Origin: Halomonas sp. KAO | Lineage (GTDB): Bacteria; Pseudomonadota; Gammaproteobacteria; Pseudomonadales; Halomonadaceae | Direction of reading: 5' to 3' | DNA length: 59,019 nt | Assembly (NCBI RefSeq): GCF_015595025.1 | Contig: NZ_JADNRL010000003.1 | Location: 1 to 59,019 of the forward strand | Shown: in pieces, positions 36,926-45,487 of the stretch | How the letters are laid out: every line of letters starts with the position of its first letter | Position numbering within the stretch: the stretch's first letter is position 1 | Made by a program: the position numbers and the translations under genes | The notes under the pieces: generated by a model | Told to the model about the DNA's origin: nothing | Database searches by the model: none | Seen by the model: only the letters and a program-made list of their open reading frames with translations

Positions 36926-37489
36926 TCAGCGCCAGTGCTCGACGAAGTCGTCGATATCATGCTGGGCGATGGGCTTGTGGCGGCCACCCAGGGTGCCGAG
37001 ATAGATGAAGGCCACCACCTCGTCATCCTCGTTCAGCCCCAGCCCCTTCCGTACCACGGGGTCGAAGGCGTACTTGCCGCTGCGCCACATGGCGCCAAGG
37101 CCCTGGGCATGGGCGGCAAGCAGGATGGCGTGGGCGGCACAGCCGGCCGAGATCACCTGCTCCACCTTGGGTACCTTGGGCACCTCCGGGGTGACCCTGG
37201 CGATCACCGCAATCACCATGGGAGCACGCAGCGGCTTCTTGCGGGCAGCGTTCAGGGCGGTATCTCCGACATGAGGGTCCTCACGATACTCCGCCTCGGC
37301 GAACAGCTCGCCCAGCCGCTCCAGGCCCTCGCCGGAGAACTCGATAAAGCGCCAGGGGCGCAGTTCCTTGTGGTCCGGTGCCCGCAGGGCCGCCCGATAG
37401 ATGACCTCGAGCTGTTCGGCGTTGGGCGGTGGCCCCATCAGCTTGCCCATGGAGCTGCGTTCATGCAGCAGCGATATCGCGTCCATCAT
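36926..37489 (-). CDS. YdjA-like nitroreductase family flavoprotein
   Basis: A compact 187-residue nitroreductase. FMN-binding residues lie in HERSSMGKLMGPPP and APDHKELRPWRFIEF, and the central GCAAHAILLAAHAQGLGAMWRSG segment is typical. The C-terminal FIYLGTLGGR is also characteristic. YdjA-type members are minimal NAD(P)H oxidoreductases of broad specificity. GGGAGAG precedes the tandem ATGs at 37489 and 37486; the second has better spacing. It is the first gene of the operon with the thioesterase. Confidence 0.88.
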   Translation of the reverse strand: MMDAISLLHERSSMGKLMGPPPNAEQLEVIYRAALRAPDHKELRPWRFIEFSGEGLERLGELFAEAEYREDPHVGDTALNAARKKPLRAPMVIAVIARVTPEVPKVPKVEQVISAGCAAHAILLAAHAQGLGAMWRSGKYAFDPVVRKGLGLNEDDEVVAFIYLGTLGGRHKPIAQHDIDDFVEHWR

Positions 37490-37513
37490 TAACTCTCCCT
37501 TGGCAATCTTGAT

Positions 37514-37556
37514 ACGAGAACAGTTCTCGTCACTCTAAATGGTTCTCGCCACTCTA
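37514..37556. promoter_or_regulatory. palindromic operator candidate upstream of the nitroreductase operon
   Basis: A perfect 17-bp palindrome ACGAGAAC-A-GTTCTCGT (37514-37530) lies 25 bp before the gene start. The right half with its following bases (GTTCTCGTCACTCTA) recurs 19 bp away as GTTCTCGCCACTCTA (37542-37556). This spacing suggests two or more protein-binding sites overlapping the promoter. No known regulator can be assigned with confidence. Confidence 0.6.
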
Positions 37557-37643
37557 GCAGCGCCCCGCTCGCCTGTCGTGCGAGTGGGGTGCTGTCCTCA
37601 ACGCCCATTGGTTTCGGTAACTGCGATAGCCCGAGTGGCTGTC

Positions 37644-38480
37644 CTATTGACGCGCGAGCCGCAGCGGCTCCGGGGGGCGCTCCCCCGGTGTCGCCCGCCA
37701 GGGGCTGATATCGAGCCCGCCTCGGCGTACATAGCGCGCCAGCACCAGCAGCCGTTCCGGCCGGGCGCGGGCCATCAGGTCGGTGAAGATGTGCTCCACG
37801 CAATGCTCGTGGAAGTCCTGGTGCTGGCGATAGCCGATCAGGTAGCGCAGCAGCCCCTCGCGGTCGAGCCTGGGGCCGCGGTAGCGGATCAGCACGCTGC
37901 CCCAGTCGGGCTGGCCGGTGACCGGGCAGTTGGACTTGAGCAGGTGGGAGTGGAGCGTCTCCTCGACGATCTCCTCCCCCGCCGTCAGGTGCTCGGCGCT
38001 CGGGGTGTAGTCGGTCACCTCGATGTCCAGGTCGTCCAGGCACTCGCCGGGCAGGCGCTTCACCGCCAGCGCCGCATCGTCCAGGCCGAGCAGCTCGACC
38101 GCCACCGGCGCACCGGCCGCCTGGGCCAGGTCGCGCAGCAGGGTGTCGATCACCGCCTGGCGGCTCTCGAAGCGGGTCTGGTTGAAGCCGTTGAGGTAGA
38201 GCTTCCAGGACTTGGACTCGATCAGGTAGGGCGATTCGGCCGGCAGCCGGAAGCGCGCCACGGCGACCAGCGGCTTGCCCCGGGCGTTCAACCACGAGAG
38301 CTCGAAGGCGTGCCACTCGTCCTCGCCGACGAAGGGCAAGGCGCCCTCCTCGATCCCCAGCGGCGCGCGGTTGGCGGCCCGGGGAATGGGATAGAGCAGC
38401 CCGGCATCGTAGTGCTCGGGATAGGCGGACTCGCGCCCCAGCGGGGCGTGGGTGAGGGTGTCGGGTCGATGTTGGGTCAT
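37644..38480 (-). CDS. queF: NADPH-dependent 7-cyano-7-deazaguanine reductase
   Basis: QueF reduces preQ0 to preQ1 in queuosine synthesis. The 278-residue length is that of the bicatalytic long form. The catalytic cysteine lies in LLKSNCPVTGQPDWGSV, and the nearby SKSWKLYLNGFNQTRFES strip is characteristic. The ATG at 38480 has an AGGAG site and lies 2 bp after the yadH stop. It therefore appears to be the third gene of a yadG-yadH-queF transcript. Confidence 0.95.
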   Translation of the reverse strand: MTQHRPDTLTHAPLGRESAYPEHYDAGLLYPIPRAANRAPLGIEEGALPFVGEDEWHAFELSWLNARGKPLVAVARFRLPAESPYLIESKSWKLYLNGFNQTRFESRQAVIDTLLRDLAQAAGAPVAVELLGLDDAALAVKRLPGECLDDLDIEVTDYTPSAEHLTAGEEIVEETLHSHLLKSNCPVTGQPDWGSVLIRYRGPRLDREGLLRYLIGYRQHQDFHEHCVEHIFTDLMARARPERLLVLARYVRRGGLDISPWRATPGERPPEPLRLARQ

Positions 38481-38482
38481 GC

Positions 38483-39252
38483 TCAGCTCCTGATGCCCTT
38501 GCCATTGTTCAGCATCCACAGCGCCACGCCGTAGAGCACGCTGATGAAGGCCAGCACGGCGGCCAGCGCCCAGCCCACCGGGATGTCGGAGACCCCGAGG
38601 AAACCGTAGCGGAAGACGTTGACCATGTAGAGGATGGGATTGAGCATCGAGACGCCCTGCCAGAAGTCCGGCAGCAGCGAGATCGAGTAGAAGACGCCGC
38701 CCAGGTAGGTCAGCGGGGTCAGCACGAAGGTCGGCACGATGGAGATATCGTCGAACTTCTTGCCCAGCAGGGCGTTGATGAAGCCGCCGATGGCGAACAG
38801 CGCCGAGGTCAGCACCACCACGAAGAGCGTCAGCAGCGGATGGGCCACCTCGATGCGGGTGAAGAACAGCGACACCCCGGTAACGATCAGCCCCACGCCG
38901 AGCCCGCGGGCCATGCCGCCGAGCACGAAGCCGGAGAGGATCACCCAGTTGGGCATCGGCGAGACCATCATCTCCTCGATGGAGCGCTGGAACTTGTTGG
39001 AGAAGAAGGATGATGCGACGTTGGAGTAGCTGTTGGTGATCACGGCCATCATGATCAGCCCGGGGACGATGAAGTCCATGTAGCTGTAGCCGTCCATCTC
39101 GCCGATCCGCGAGCCGATCAGGTTGCCGAAGATGATGAAGTACATCGTCATGGTGATCGACGGCGGCAGCAGGGTCTGGGGCCAGATCCGCGTGAAGCGC
39201 TTGATCTCCTTGTGGACCAGGGTCCAGAGGGCGATGGCGATCTGCTGGGGGT

Positions 39253-39256
<4 letters not shown>
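38483..39256 (-). CDS. yadH: ABC-2 type permease YadH
   Basis: A 257-residue inner-membrane permease with six helices and the ABC-2 features LLPPSITMTMYFIIFG near the N-terminus and PLTYLGGVFYSISLLP near the C-terminal third. YadGH is a conserved but poorly characterised exporter pair. The start overlaps the yadG stop by four bases. Confidence 0.92.
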
Positions 39257-40194
<938 letters not shown>

Positions 40195-40367
40195 GTGCAA
40201 TCCTTGAAACGATTCGGTGTTCGATAGCGGGAGTCCGCAACGACTAGCGCAACGACGGATTCCGTAAAAACTATGCTGCTAACGATATGAGGGCGATACC
40301 TTACCGATTCAAGCGGGTATTCGCGCCATGTTGACCCCGTGACACCGGCCCCCTAAGCTGGGTCGTA

Positions 40368-40469
40368 TTCCTGGGGGAGTCCTGGTGGACTGAGATTCCG
40401 GCAGCGTGCACACGACACGACCGGTAACCCTTCGAACCTGATCCGGATCATGCCGGCGAAGGGAAGGAA
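40368..40469 (+). promoter_or_regulatory. TPP riboswitch (THI element) upstream of the SSS symporter
   Basis: The conserved aptamer parts are present: GGGGGAGTCC and ACTGAGATT on the 5' side, then ACCCTTCGAACCTGATCCGG and ATGCCGGCGAAGGGA. P1 is formed by TTCCT (40368-40372) and AGGAA (40465-40469). A weaker CGGCA-TCG-TGCCG hairpin (40526-40538) lies between the aptamer and the start codon. No U run follows, so control may be translational. Confidence 0.95.
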
Positions 40470-40564
40470 GTGCCGTTCGGCCACGCTTCTCACCCAACGC
40501 AATTGCGTCCTCCCGTAGCGACGCTCGGCATCGTGCCGGGCCCATCGATGCTAGGGAGAACGTC

Positions 40565-42007
40565 ATGCTGCCGACCACACACGCCTTCTGGTGGCTCGTC
40601 GCCTTCGCGGCGCTGTTTGCCGTGCCGGGGATGCTCTACGCCCGCCGCCACCGGGAGAGCCTCGAGGATTTCATCATCGCCCGCAACAGCCAGGGGGCCA
40701 CCGCCACGGTGCTGACCCTGATGGCCTCGACCCTGGGCACCTGGATCCTGTTCGGCCCCGCCCAGGCGGCCACCTGGGGTGGCCTTGGCGCCATCGCCGG
40801 CTATGCGCTGGGGTCGCTCGCCCCGCGGCTGGTGATGATTCCGCTGGGGCGGCGCCTGCGCGAGCTCTCGCCGGGCGGTCACTCGCTCACCGAGTTCGTG
40901 ATGAGCCGCTACGGGCGCCCCATGTACGCCTTCACCCTGGTGATCATGCTGTTCTATCTCTTCATCTCGCTGGCCGCGGGGATCACCGCCATCGCCAAGA
41001 TGGTCGCGCTGCTGGCGCCGGTGCCGCTCTGGGCGACCAGCTCGGTGGTGATGGCGGCCACCCTGCTCTACACCCTCTACGGCGGCCTGCGCGCCTCGAT
41101 CTTTACCGACAAGGTGCAGATGATCGTGATCCTGCCGCTGCTCGCCGTATTGCTGGTCGTCGGCTGGCAGGCCGCGGGGGGCCTCGCCCCCACCCTCGCC
41201 GGCCTCGAGGCGACGGCACCGCAGCTGCTGGACCTCACCGATCCCGGCGGCCTCAAGGCCGGCCTCACCTTCTTCCTGGCCGTGATGCTGACCGGGCTCT
41301 TCTACCAGGGCAACTGGCAGCGGGTCTACGCCGCGCGCAACAATCGCGCCGTGAGCCTGGGCTTCCTGCTGGGGGGCCTTTTGAGCGCGCCGATGATCTT
41401 CGTGATGGGCCTGTTCGGCCTGGCGTTCGTGGGGCTGGGGCTCGCCGGCGACGGCTCGGTGGCGCTGTTCAGCGTGCTGCTCGCCGACATTCCCGCCTGG
41501 TTCGCCGTGGGCCTGATCTTCCTCGGCCTGGCGCTGGTGATGAGCAGCGCCGACACCACCATCAGCGCCGCCTCGAGCATGATCGCCGTGGACGGCGGGC
41601 GCCTGCTGCCGGGCGCCAGCGGACCGCGACTGATGCGCCTGTCGCGCTGGCTGATCCTGCTGCTGGCGCTGCCGGTCACCTTCGTCGCCGCCCAGGGCTA
41701 CAGCGTGCTGTATCTGTTCCTGCTGGCCGACCTGCTGTGCTGCGCGGCGGCCTTCCCGGTGTTCTTCGGGCTCTTCAATCGCCGCTTCGACGGCCGCGCC
41801 GCGGTGCTCGCCACCGTCAGCGGCCTGGTCGCCGGCCTGACCCTCTTCCCGGCCCCGGGCGACGCCCTGACCACCCTGATGGAGTCCTTCCTGCTCGCCA
41901 CCTTCATGCCGGTGGTGACGGGCCTGGCGCTGCTGGCGCTGCTGCCGGCGAAGCAGGGCTTCGACTTCGCCGCGCTGGGCGCCGGCACGCGACGCTTCGA
42001 GGGCTGA
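40565..42007 (+). CDS. sodium:solute symporter, predicted thiamine-related transporter (ThiV-like)
   Basis: A 480-residue inner-membrane protein of the SSS family with about 13 helices. The TM6-7 region is conserved as FYQGNWQRVYAARNNR, followed by LVMSSADTTISAASSMI, the sodium-site segment. The TPP riboswitch upstream places it in thiamine metabolism. SSS proteins under TPP riboswitches have been predicted to import thiamine or its precursors (ThiV), which is the likeliest role here. GGGAGA precedes the ATG. It converges on the monooxygenase operon, which has its own TPP riboswitch. Confidence 0.88.
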   Translation: MLPTTHAFWWLVAFAALFAVPGMLYARRHRESLEDFIIARNSQGATATVLTLMASTLGTWILFGPAQAATWGGLGAIAGYALGSLAPRLVMIPLGRRLRELSPGGHSLTEFVMSRYGRPMYAFTLVIMLFYLFISLAAGITAIAKMVALLAPVPLWATSSVVMAATLLYTLYGGLRASIFTDKVQMIVILPLLAVLLVVGWQAAGGLAPTLAGLEATAPQLLDLTDPGGLKAGLTFFLAVMLTGLFYQGNWQRVYAARNNRAVSLGFLLGGLLSAPMIFVMGLFGLAFVGLGLAGDGSVALFSVLLADIPAWFAVGLIFLGLALVMSSADTTISAASSMIAVDGGRLLPGASGPRLMRLSRWLILLLALPVTFVAAQGYSVLYLFLLADLLCCAAAFPVFFGLFNRRFDGRAAVLATVSGLVAGLTLFPAPGDALTTLMESFLLATFMPVVTGLALLALLPAKQGFDFAALGAGTRRFEG

Positions 42008-42041
42008 ACGCCAGCCGGCCGATACGTCACTGCCCCGTACG

Positions 42042-42069
42042 AAAACGCCCCTCGAGAGGGGCGTTTTTT
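42042..42069. terminator. bidirectional intrinsic terminator
   Basis: AAAACGCCCCT-CGAG-AGGGGCGTTTTTT provides an 8-bp stem with A and T tracts on both sides. It separates the convergent symporter and monooxygenase genes. Confidence 0.93.
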
Positions 42070-42111
42070 ATTTGGAGGAGTCGCTACCGTGGGGGCGGAT
42101 CGCCAGGAGGT

Positions 42112-43422
42112 TCAGCCGGCCGGGCGCTCGAGGCCGAGGTGGCCGCGCAGCGTGGTCGCCGTGTACTCCTCGCGGAAGAGCCCGCGGCGCTGCAGCTCCG
42201 GCACCACCTGGTCGACGAAGTCCTCGATGCCGCCGGGCAGCGACGGCGGCATCAGGTTGAAGCCGTCCGCGCCGCGGCCGCGGAACCAGCGCTCCATCTC
42301 GTCGGCGATGCTCTCCGGGGTGCCGATCATGGTGCAGTGGCCGCCGCCGGCGGCGAGGCGCCCGAGCAGCTGGCGCAGGGTCGGCCGCTCGGTCTCGATG
42401 ATGCGCAGGATGGTGGCGTAGCGCCCCTGGGGGCCGCGGAACTCGGCGAGCGGCGGTAGCGGCGGCACCGGGGCGTCCAGCTCCCAGTCGCTGCAGTCCT
42501 GCTCGATGAAGAGCCCGAGCTGGCGCAGCGAGGCCGCCACCGGCAGGCACTCGTCCAGCTCGCGCTGCTTGGCCCGGGCCTCCGCCATGGTGGAGCCGAC
42601 GTAGGTGACGAGCCCGGGCAGGATCGGCACCGGCGCGCTGCGCCCGGCCGCCGTCACCCGCGTCTTGATGTCCCGGTAGTAGCCCTGGGCGGTTTCCAGG
42701 TCGTAGGCGACCGCGTAGATCGCCTCGGCGTAGCGCGCCGCCAGGTCGCGCCCCTGGGAGGAGGCGCCCGCCTGCACCAGCACCGGATGGCCCTGGGGCG
42801 GGCGCGGCAGGTTGAGGGGCCCGTCCACCAGGAAGTGCTCGCCGTGATGGTGGATCGCCTGCACCTTGTCCGGGTCGGCGTAGCGGCCCCGGCGGTCGCG
42901 CTCGATGGCATCGTCGGCCCAGCTGTCCCACAGCGCCAGCACCGTCTGCACGAACTCCTCGGCCCGGGCGTAGCGCTCGGCATGGGCCGGCATGGCCGGG
43001 TAGCCGTGGTTGCGCGCCTCGCTGTCGAACATCGAGGTCACCACGTTCCAACCCACGCGCCCGCCGGAAATGTGATCCAGCGAGCCCACCAGCCGGGCCG
43101 CGTGAAAAGGCGTGTAGAAGGTGCTGGAGAGCGTGCTGATCAGGCCGATGTGTCGGGTGGCCCGGCTCATGGCGGAGAGCGCGGTCAGCGGCTCGAGGTG
43201 CCAGTGGAAGCCGTCCTCCACGCTGCCGGCGCTCATGCCGTCGGCGAAGAACACCGCGTCGAGCTTGCCGCGCTCGGCGGTGCGGGCCAGGGACTCATAG
43301 TAGGCGATGTCGCCAAGCCGCTCGGCGCAGGAGTCGGGATGGCGCCATGCCGCGCGATGGTGGCCGCACCCCATCACGAACAAGTTGAGGTGCAGCTTCT
43401 CGTCGGGATTGCGTGCCTTCAT
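42112..43422 (-). CDS. FMN-dependent monooxygenase, NtaA/SnaA/DszA group of LLM class
   Basis: A 436-residue bacterial-luciferase-like enzyme. The hallmarks are HLNLFVMGCGHHRAAWRHP, the FADG segment, HISGGRVGWNVVTSMFDSEARNHG, and the PVLVQAGASSQGRDLAARYAEAIYAVA region, as in nitrilotriacetate and dibenzothiophene monooxygenases. It needs FMNH2 from a separate reductase. The ATG shares one base with the SDR stop; a GTG one codon earlier is possible. Because a TPP riboswitch heads the operon, its substrate is probably thiamine-related, such as a breakdown product, but the identity is unknown. Confidence 0.88.
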   Translation of the reverse strand: MKARNPDEKLHLNLFVMGCGHHRAAWRHPDSCAERLGDIAYYESLARTAERGKLDAVFFADGMSAGSVEDGFHWHLEPLTALSAMSRATRHIGLISTLSSTFYTPFHAARLVGSLDHISGGRVGWNVVTSMFDSEARNHGYPAMPAHAERYARAEEFVQTVLALWDSWADDAIERDRRGRYADPDKVQAIHHHGEHFLVDGPLNLPRPPQGHPVLVQAGASSQGRDLAARYAEAIYAVAYDLETAQGYYRDIKTRVTAAGRSAPVPILPGLVTYVGSTMAEARAKQRELDECLPVAASLRQLGLFIEQDCSDWELDAPVPPLPPLAEFRGPQGRYATILRIIETERPTLRQLLGRLAAGGGHCTMIGTPESIADEMERWFRGRGADGFNLMPPSLPGGIEDFVDQVVPELQRRGLFREEYTATTLRGHLGLERPAG

Positions 43423-44213
43423 CACCCTTTCACCAGTCCGCCGTCGACGATCAGGTTCTGCCCGGTGACCGCCCGCGCCCAGGGCGAGGCGAAAAAGAGC
43501 GCCGCATCGGCGAACTCCTCCGGCGTAGTCACCCGGCGCAGCGGGGTGTTCTGGGCGATCAGGTCGAAGACCGCCTCCGGGGTCGCGCTGGACGCATCGG
43601 TGGTGCGCAGCAGGCCGCCGGAGATCATGTTCACGGTGATGTTGTCGGGCCCCAGGTCGTTGGCGAGCGTGCGGGTCAGCGAGAGCAGCGCGGCCTTGCC
43701 CGCGGTGTAGTCGTGGTACGGCACGACGGGATTCTGGAACAGATTGGTGCCGATATTGACGATGCGTCCACCTCCCTGCTCGCGCATGCCGGCCAGCGCC
43801 GCCTGGATGGTGTTCAGCGCTCCCCGGTTGACACCCTCAAGCTGTTGCTGGAGATGCGACCAGTCCAGAGCATCGGCGTCGGGACGCGCGTCGCCGTTGA
43901 AGGTGAACGCGGGCAGGGCGTTGTTGACCACGGTGGTGATCGGCGTGCCGAAGTGCTCACGAGCCTGCTCGAACAGCGACTCGATCGCCTCGGCGTCACA
44001 CACGTCGGCCTGGACGGCCAGTACCCGCTGCGGCGCCTCCTTCACCAGTGCCTCGGCGGCATCGCGACTCTGGAAATAGTTCACCACCACCCGGGCGCCC
44101 TGCCCGAGAAAGGCTCGGGTCAGATGAGCGCCGAGCCCACGAGCACCGCCGGTAACAAGCACGACCTGCTGATCGATGGCCTGCTGGTCGATGGAGAGAG
44201 AGGAAACGGCCAT
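43422..44213 (-). CDS. SDR family oxidoreductase under TPP riboswitch control
   Basis: A 263-residue short-chain dehydrogenase. The cofactor motif is VTGGARGLGAHL, with NNALPAF in the NNAG position. The active site uses Asn/Ser-region NIGTNLF, where the usual catalytic Ser is replaced by Thr or Asn, and Tyr-Lys as YHDYTAGKAAL. The C-terminal TGQNLIVDGGLVKG is typical. AAGGAG lies before the ATG at 44213, 46 bp below the riboswitch. It is co-transcribed and coupled with the monooxygenase. The altered catalytic serine region deserves alignment. Confidence 0.87.
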   Translation of the reverse strand: MAVSSLSIDQQAIDQQVVLVTGGARGLGAHLTRAFLGQGARVVVNYFQSRDAAEALVKEAPQRVLAVQADVCDAEAIESLFEQAREHFGTPITTVVNNALPAFTFNGDARPDADALDWSHLQQQLEGVNRGALNTIQAALAGMREQGGGRIVNIGTNLFQNPVVPYHDYTAGKAALLSLTRTLANDLGPDNITVNMISGGLLRTTDASSATPEAVFDLIAQNTPLRRVTTPEEFADAALFFASPWARAVTGQNLIVDGGLVKG

Positions 44214-44259
44214 GAAGACTCCTTGGTACGCGGCAAAGGGCGCCGCGCTGGAGCCGGCC

Positions 44260-44334
44260 GACATCCCTTCGCCAGTGTGAACTGGATCAGGTTCGACGGG
44301 TATTTTCTCAGCGGCCATGGCCGCACCCCGTGTC
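44260..44334 (-). promoter_or_regulatory. TPP riboswitch (THI element) upstream of the SDR/monooxygenase operon
   Basis: On the minus strand the aptamer reads GACACGGGGTGC, then GCTGAGAAAATACCCGTCGA, then ACCTGATCCAGTTCACACTGG and CGAAGGGATGTC. P1 pairs GACA (44334-44331) with TGTC (44263-44260). A GC-rich stretch (GCGGC/GCCGC) before the ribosome site may be the expression platform. This is the second TPP riboswitch of the locus. Confidence 0.95.
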
Positions 44335-44340
44335 TAGTGG

Positions 44341-44522
44341 GGCACCATAGCGCATTCGAACGAGCAGCAACAGCCGGGCCGGCATTCCGGCTCAAGCAGT
44401 GAGCCCTGGCCTGACCGGGGAAACAGGGGAGTCTTCTGGAGTGAAATACGAAAAACGACAAGACATCATCAGCCAGGCTGGCGCCTTAGCTTATGATCAG
44501 AATTCAGAGAGGGAGAACCGAT
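44341..44522. other. intergenic region between the second riboswitch and the tRNA array
   Basis: No gene is supported. A small palindrome, GCCAG-C-CTGGC (44472-44482), resembles part of the tRNA-array spacer. No clear terminator with a U run was found for the tRNA transcript. Confidence 0.5.
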
Positions 44523-44544
44523 TGGAGCGGGAAAGGAGATTTGA
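44523..44544 (-). repeat. tRNA-Gly 3'-end fragment, copy a
   Basis: A 22-nt match (one mismatch in the TTCGA part) to the CCA end, acceptor strand and T-arm half of tRNA-Gly. It lies about 70 bp downstream, in transcript direction, of the full tRNA-Gly at 44615-44689. Confidence 0.8.
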
Positions 44545-44614
44545 CGGGGCTGCCTTCAGCCGGGCTGGCGCTCCAGCTCCTGACGCGAGCCTTGGCCAGT
44601 AGCGTGAAACCGAT

Positions 44615-44689
44615 TGGAGCGGGAAAGGAGATTCGAACTCCCGACCCTCGCCTTGGCAAGGCGATGCTCTACCACTGAGCTATTCCCGC
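44615..44689 (-). tRNA. tRNA-Gly (anticodon GCC), copy 1
   Basis: A 75-nt tRNA with encoded CCA. The acceptor GCGGGAA pairs with TTCCCGC, the anticodon loop is TTGCCAA and the T arm contains GTTCGAATC. It is the last full tRNA of the Glu-Gly array. Confidence 0.97.
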
Positions 44690-44727
44690 TTGATATCGGT
44701 ACTACTGTCGGTGCAACGAGAGCGAGT

Positions 44728-44803
44728 TGGCGTCCCATAGGGGGTTCGAACCCCTGTTCCCGCCGTGAAAGGGCGGTGTCCTGGACCACTAGACGAATGG
44801 GAC
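44728..44803 (-). tRNA. tRNA-Glu (anticodon TTC), copy 1
   Basis: A 76-nt tRNA with encoded CCA. The acceptor is GTCCCAT/ATGGGAC, the anticodon loop is CTTTCAC and the T arm contains GGTTCGAACC. Confidence 0.97.
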
Positions 44804-44825
44804 GCTGTATCTTCCTTTCAGAAGA

Positions 44826-44847
44826 TGGAGCGGGAAAGGAGATTCGA
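44826..44847 (-). repeat. tRNA-Gly 3'-end fragment, copy b
   Basis: An exact copy of the last 22 nt of tRNA-Gly, including CCA. A 53-bp spacer (44848-44900) separates it from full copy 2, and that spacer is nearly identical to the one beside copy c. Confidence 0.9.
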
Positions 44848-44900
44848 CCGGGCTGGCGTACCAGATCCTGACCCGAGCCTTGGCTCTCTTACCGCAACAT

Positions 44901-44975
44901 TGGAGCGGGAAAGGAGATTCGAACTCCCGACCCTCGCCTTGGCAAGGCGATGCTCTACCACTGAGCTATTCCCGC
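44901..44975 (-). tRNA. tRNA-Gly (anticodon GCC), copy 2
   Basis: Identical in sequence to copy 1, including the encoded CCA. Confidence 0.97.
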
Positions 44976-45034
44976 CTGTCTCGCACTTCTCGTTCTACTT
45001 CTACCTCGACGACTCACTGTTGCAGTCGAAGAAG

Positions 45035-45110
45035 TGGCGTCCCATAGGGGGTTCGAACCCCTGTTCCCGCCGTGAAAGGGCGGTGTCCTGGACCACTAGA
45101 CGAATGGGAC
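45035..45110 (-). tRNA. tRNA-Glu (anticodon TTC), copy 2
   Basis: Identical to copy 1. Its 5' end lies only 3 nt after the CCA of tRNA-Gly fragment c. Confidence 0.97.
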
Positions 45111-45113
45111 GCA

Positions 45114-45135
45114 TGGAGCGGGAAAGGAGATTCGA
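45114..45135 (-). repeat. tRNA-Gly 3'-end fragment, copy c
   Basis: An exact 22-nt copy of the tRNA-Gly 3' end. It is separated from full copy 3 by a 53-bp spacer (45136-45188) matching the spacer of copy b with few changes. Confidence 0.9.
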
Positions 45136-45188
45136 CCGGGCTGGCGTACCAGATCCTGACCCAAGCTTTGGCTCACTTACCGCAACAT

Positions 45189-45263
45189 TGGAGCGGGAAA
45201 GGAGATTCGAACTCCCGACCCTCGCCTTGGCAAGGCGATGCTCTACCACTGAGCTATTCCCGC
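45189..45263 (-). tRNA. tRNA-Gly (anticodon GCC), copy 3
   Basis: Identical in sequence to copies 1 and 2, including the encoded CCA. Confidence 0.97.
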
Positions 45264-45287
45264 ATTCCAGTTATCTGATGAGTCGAG

Positions 45288-45363
45288 TGGCGTCCCATAG
45301 GGGGTTCGAACCCCTGTTCCCGCCGTGAAAGGGCGGTGTCCTAGACCACTAGACGAATGGGAC
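45288..45363 (-). tRNA. tRNA-Glu (anticodon TTC), copy 3
   Basis: The first gene of the array. It differs from the other Glu copies by one base in the D-arm region (CTAGACC rather than CTGGACC on the plus strand). Confidence 0.97.
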
Positions 45364-45393
45364 GCAATGTCTCGTCTCGTCGAGATGGCGCGC

Positions 45394-45422
45394 ATATTAT
45401 CGACCACACGGCCAAGTGTCAA
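45394..45422 (-). promoter_or_regulatory. strong sigma-70 promoter of the tRNA-Glu/Gly array
   Basis: On the minus strand TTGACA (45422-45417) and TAATAT (45399-45394) are 17 bp apart and followed by a GCGCGCC discriminator, as in stringently controlled stable-RNA promoters. Transcription starts about 25 bp before tRNA-Glu copy 3. Confidence 0.85.
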
Positions 45423-45450
45423 GCCTTGGCATGCCTTCCATATCAGGCAG

Positions 45451-45479
45451 TTGACAGAGGGGCCAACGCTGGATAGAGT
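45451..45479 (+). promoter_or_regulatory. sigma-70 promoter of tRNA-Met
   Basis: TTGACA (45451-45456) and TAGAGT (45474-45479) are 17 bp apart with a GCGCC discriminator. The predicted start falls only one or two bases before the mature tRNA 5' end. It is divergent from the Glu/Gly array promoter. Confidence 0.8.
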
Positions 45480-45487
45480 ACGCGCCG

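Noticed and set aside
40591..42459. 622-codon plus-strand frame overlapping the SSS symporter
   Set aside because: It is the +2 shadow of the symporter. It is Arg/Gly/Ala/Pro-rich, without domains, and runs through a strong terminator.
44614..45328. Short proteins encoded across the tRNA-Glu/Gly array
   Set aside because: They translate antisense or sense tRNA sequence (the familiar FELPTLALARRCSTTELF pattern) and are known annotation artefacts.
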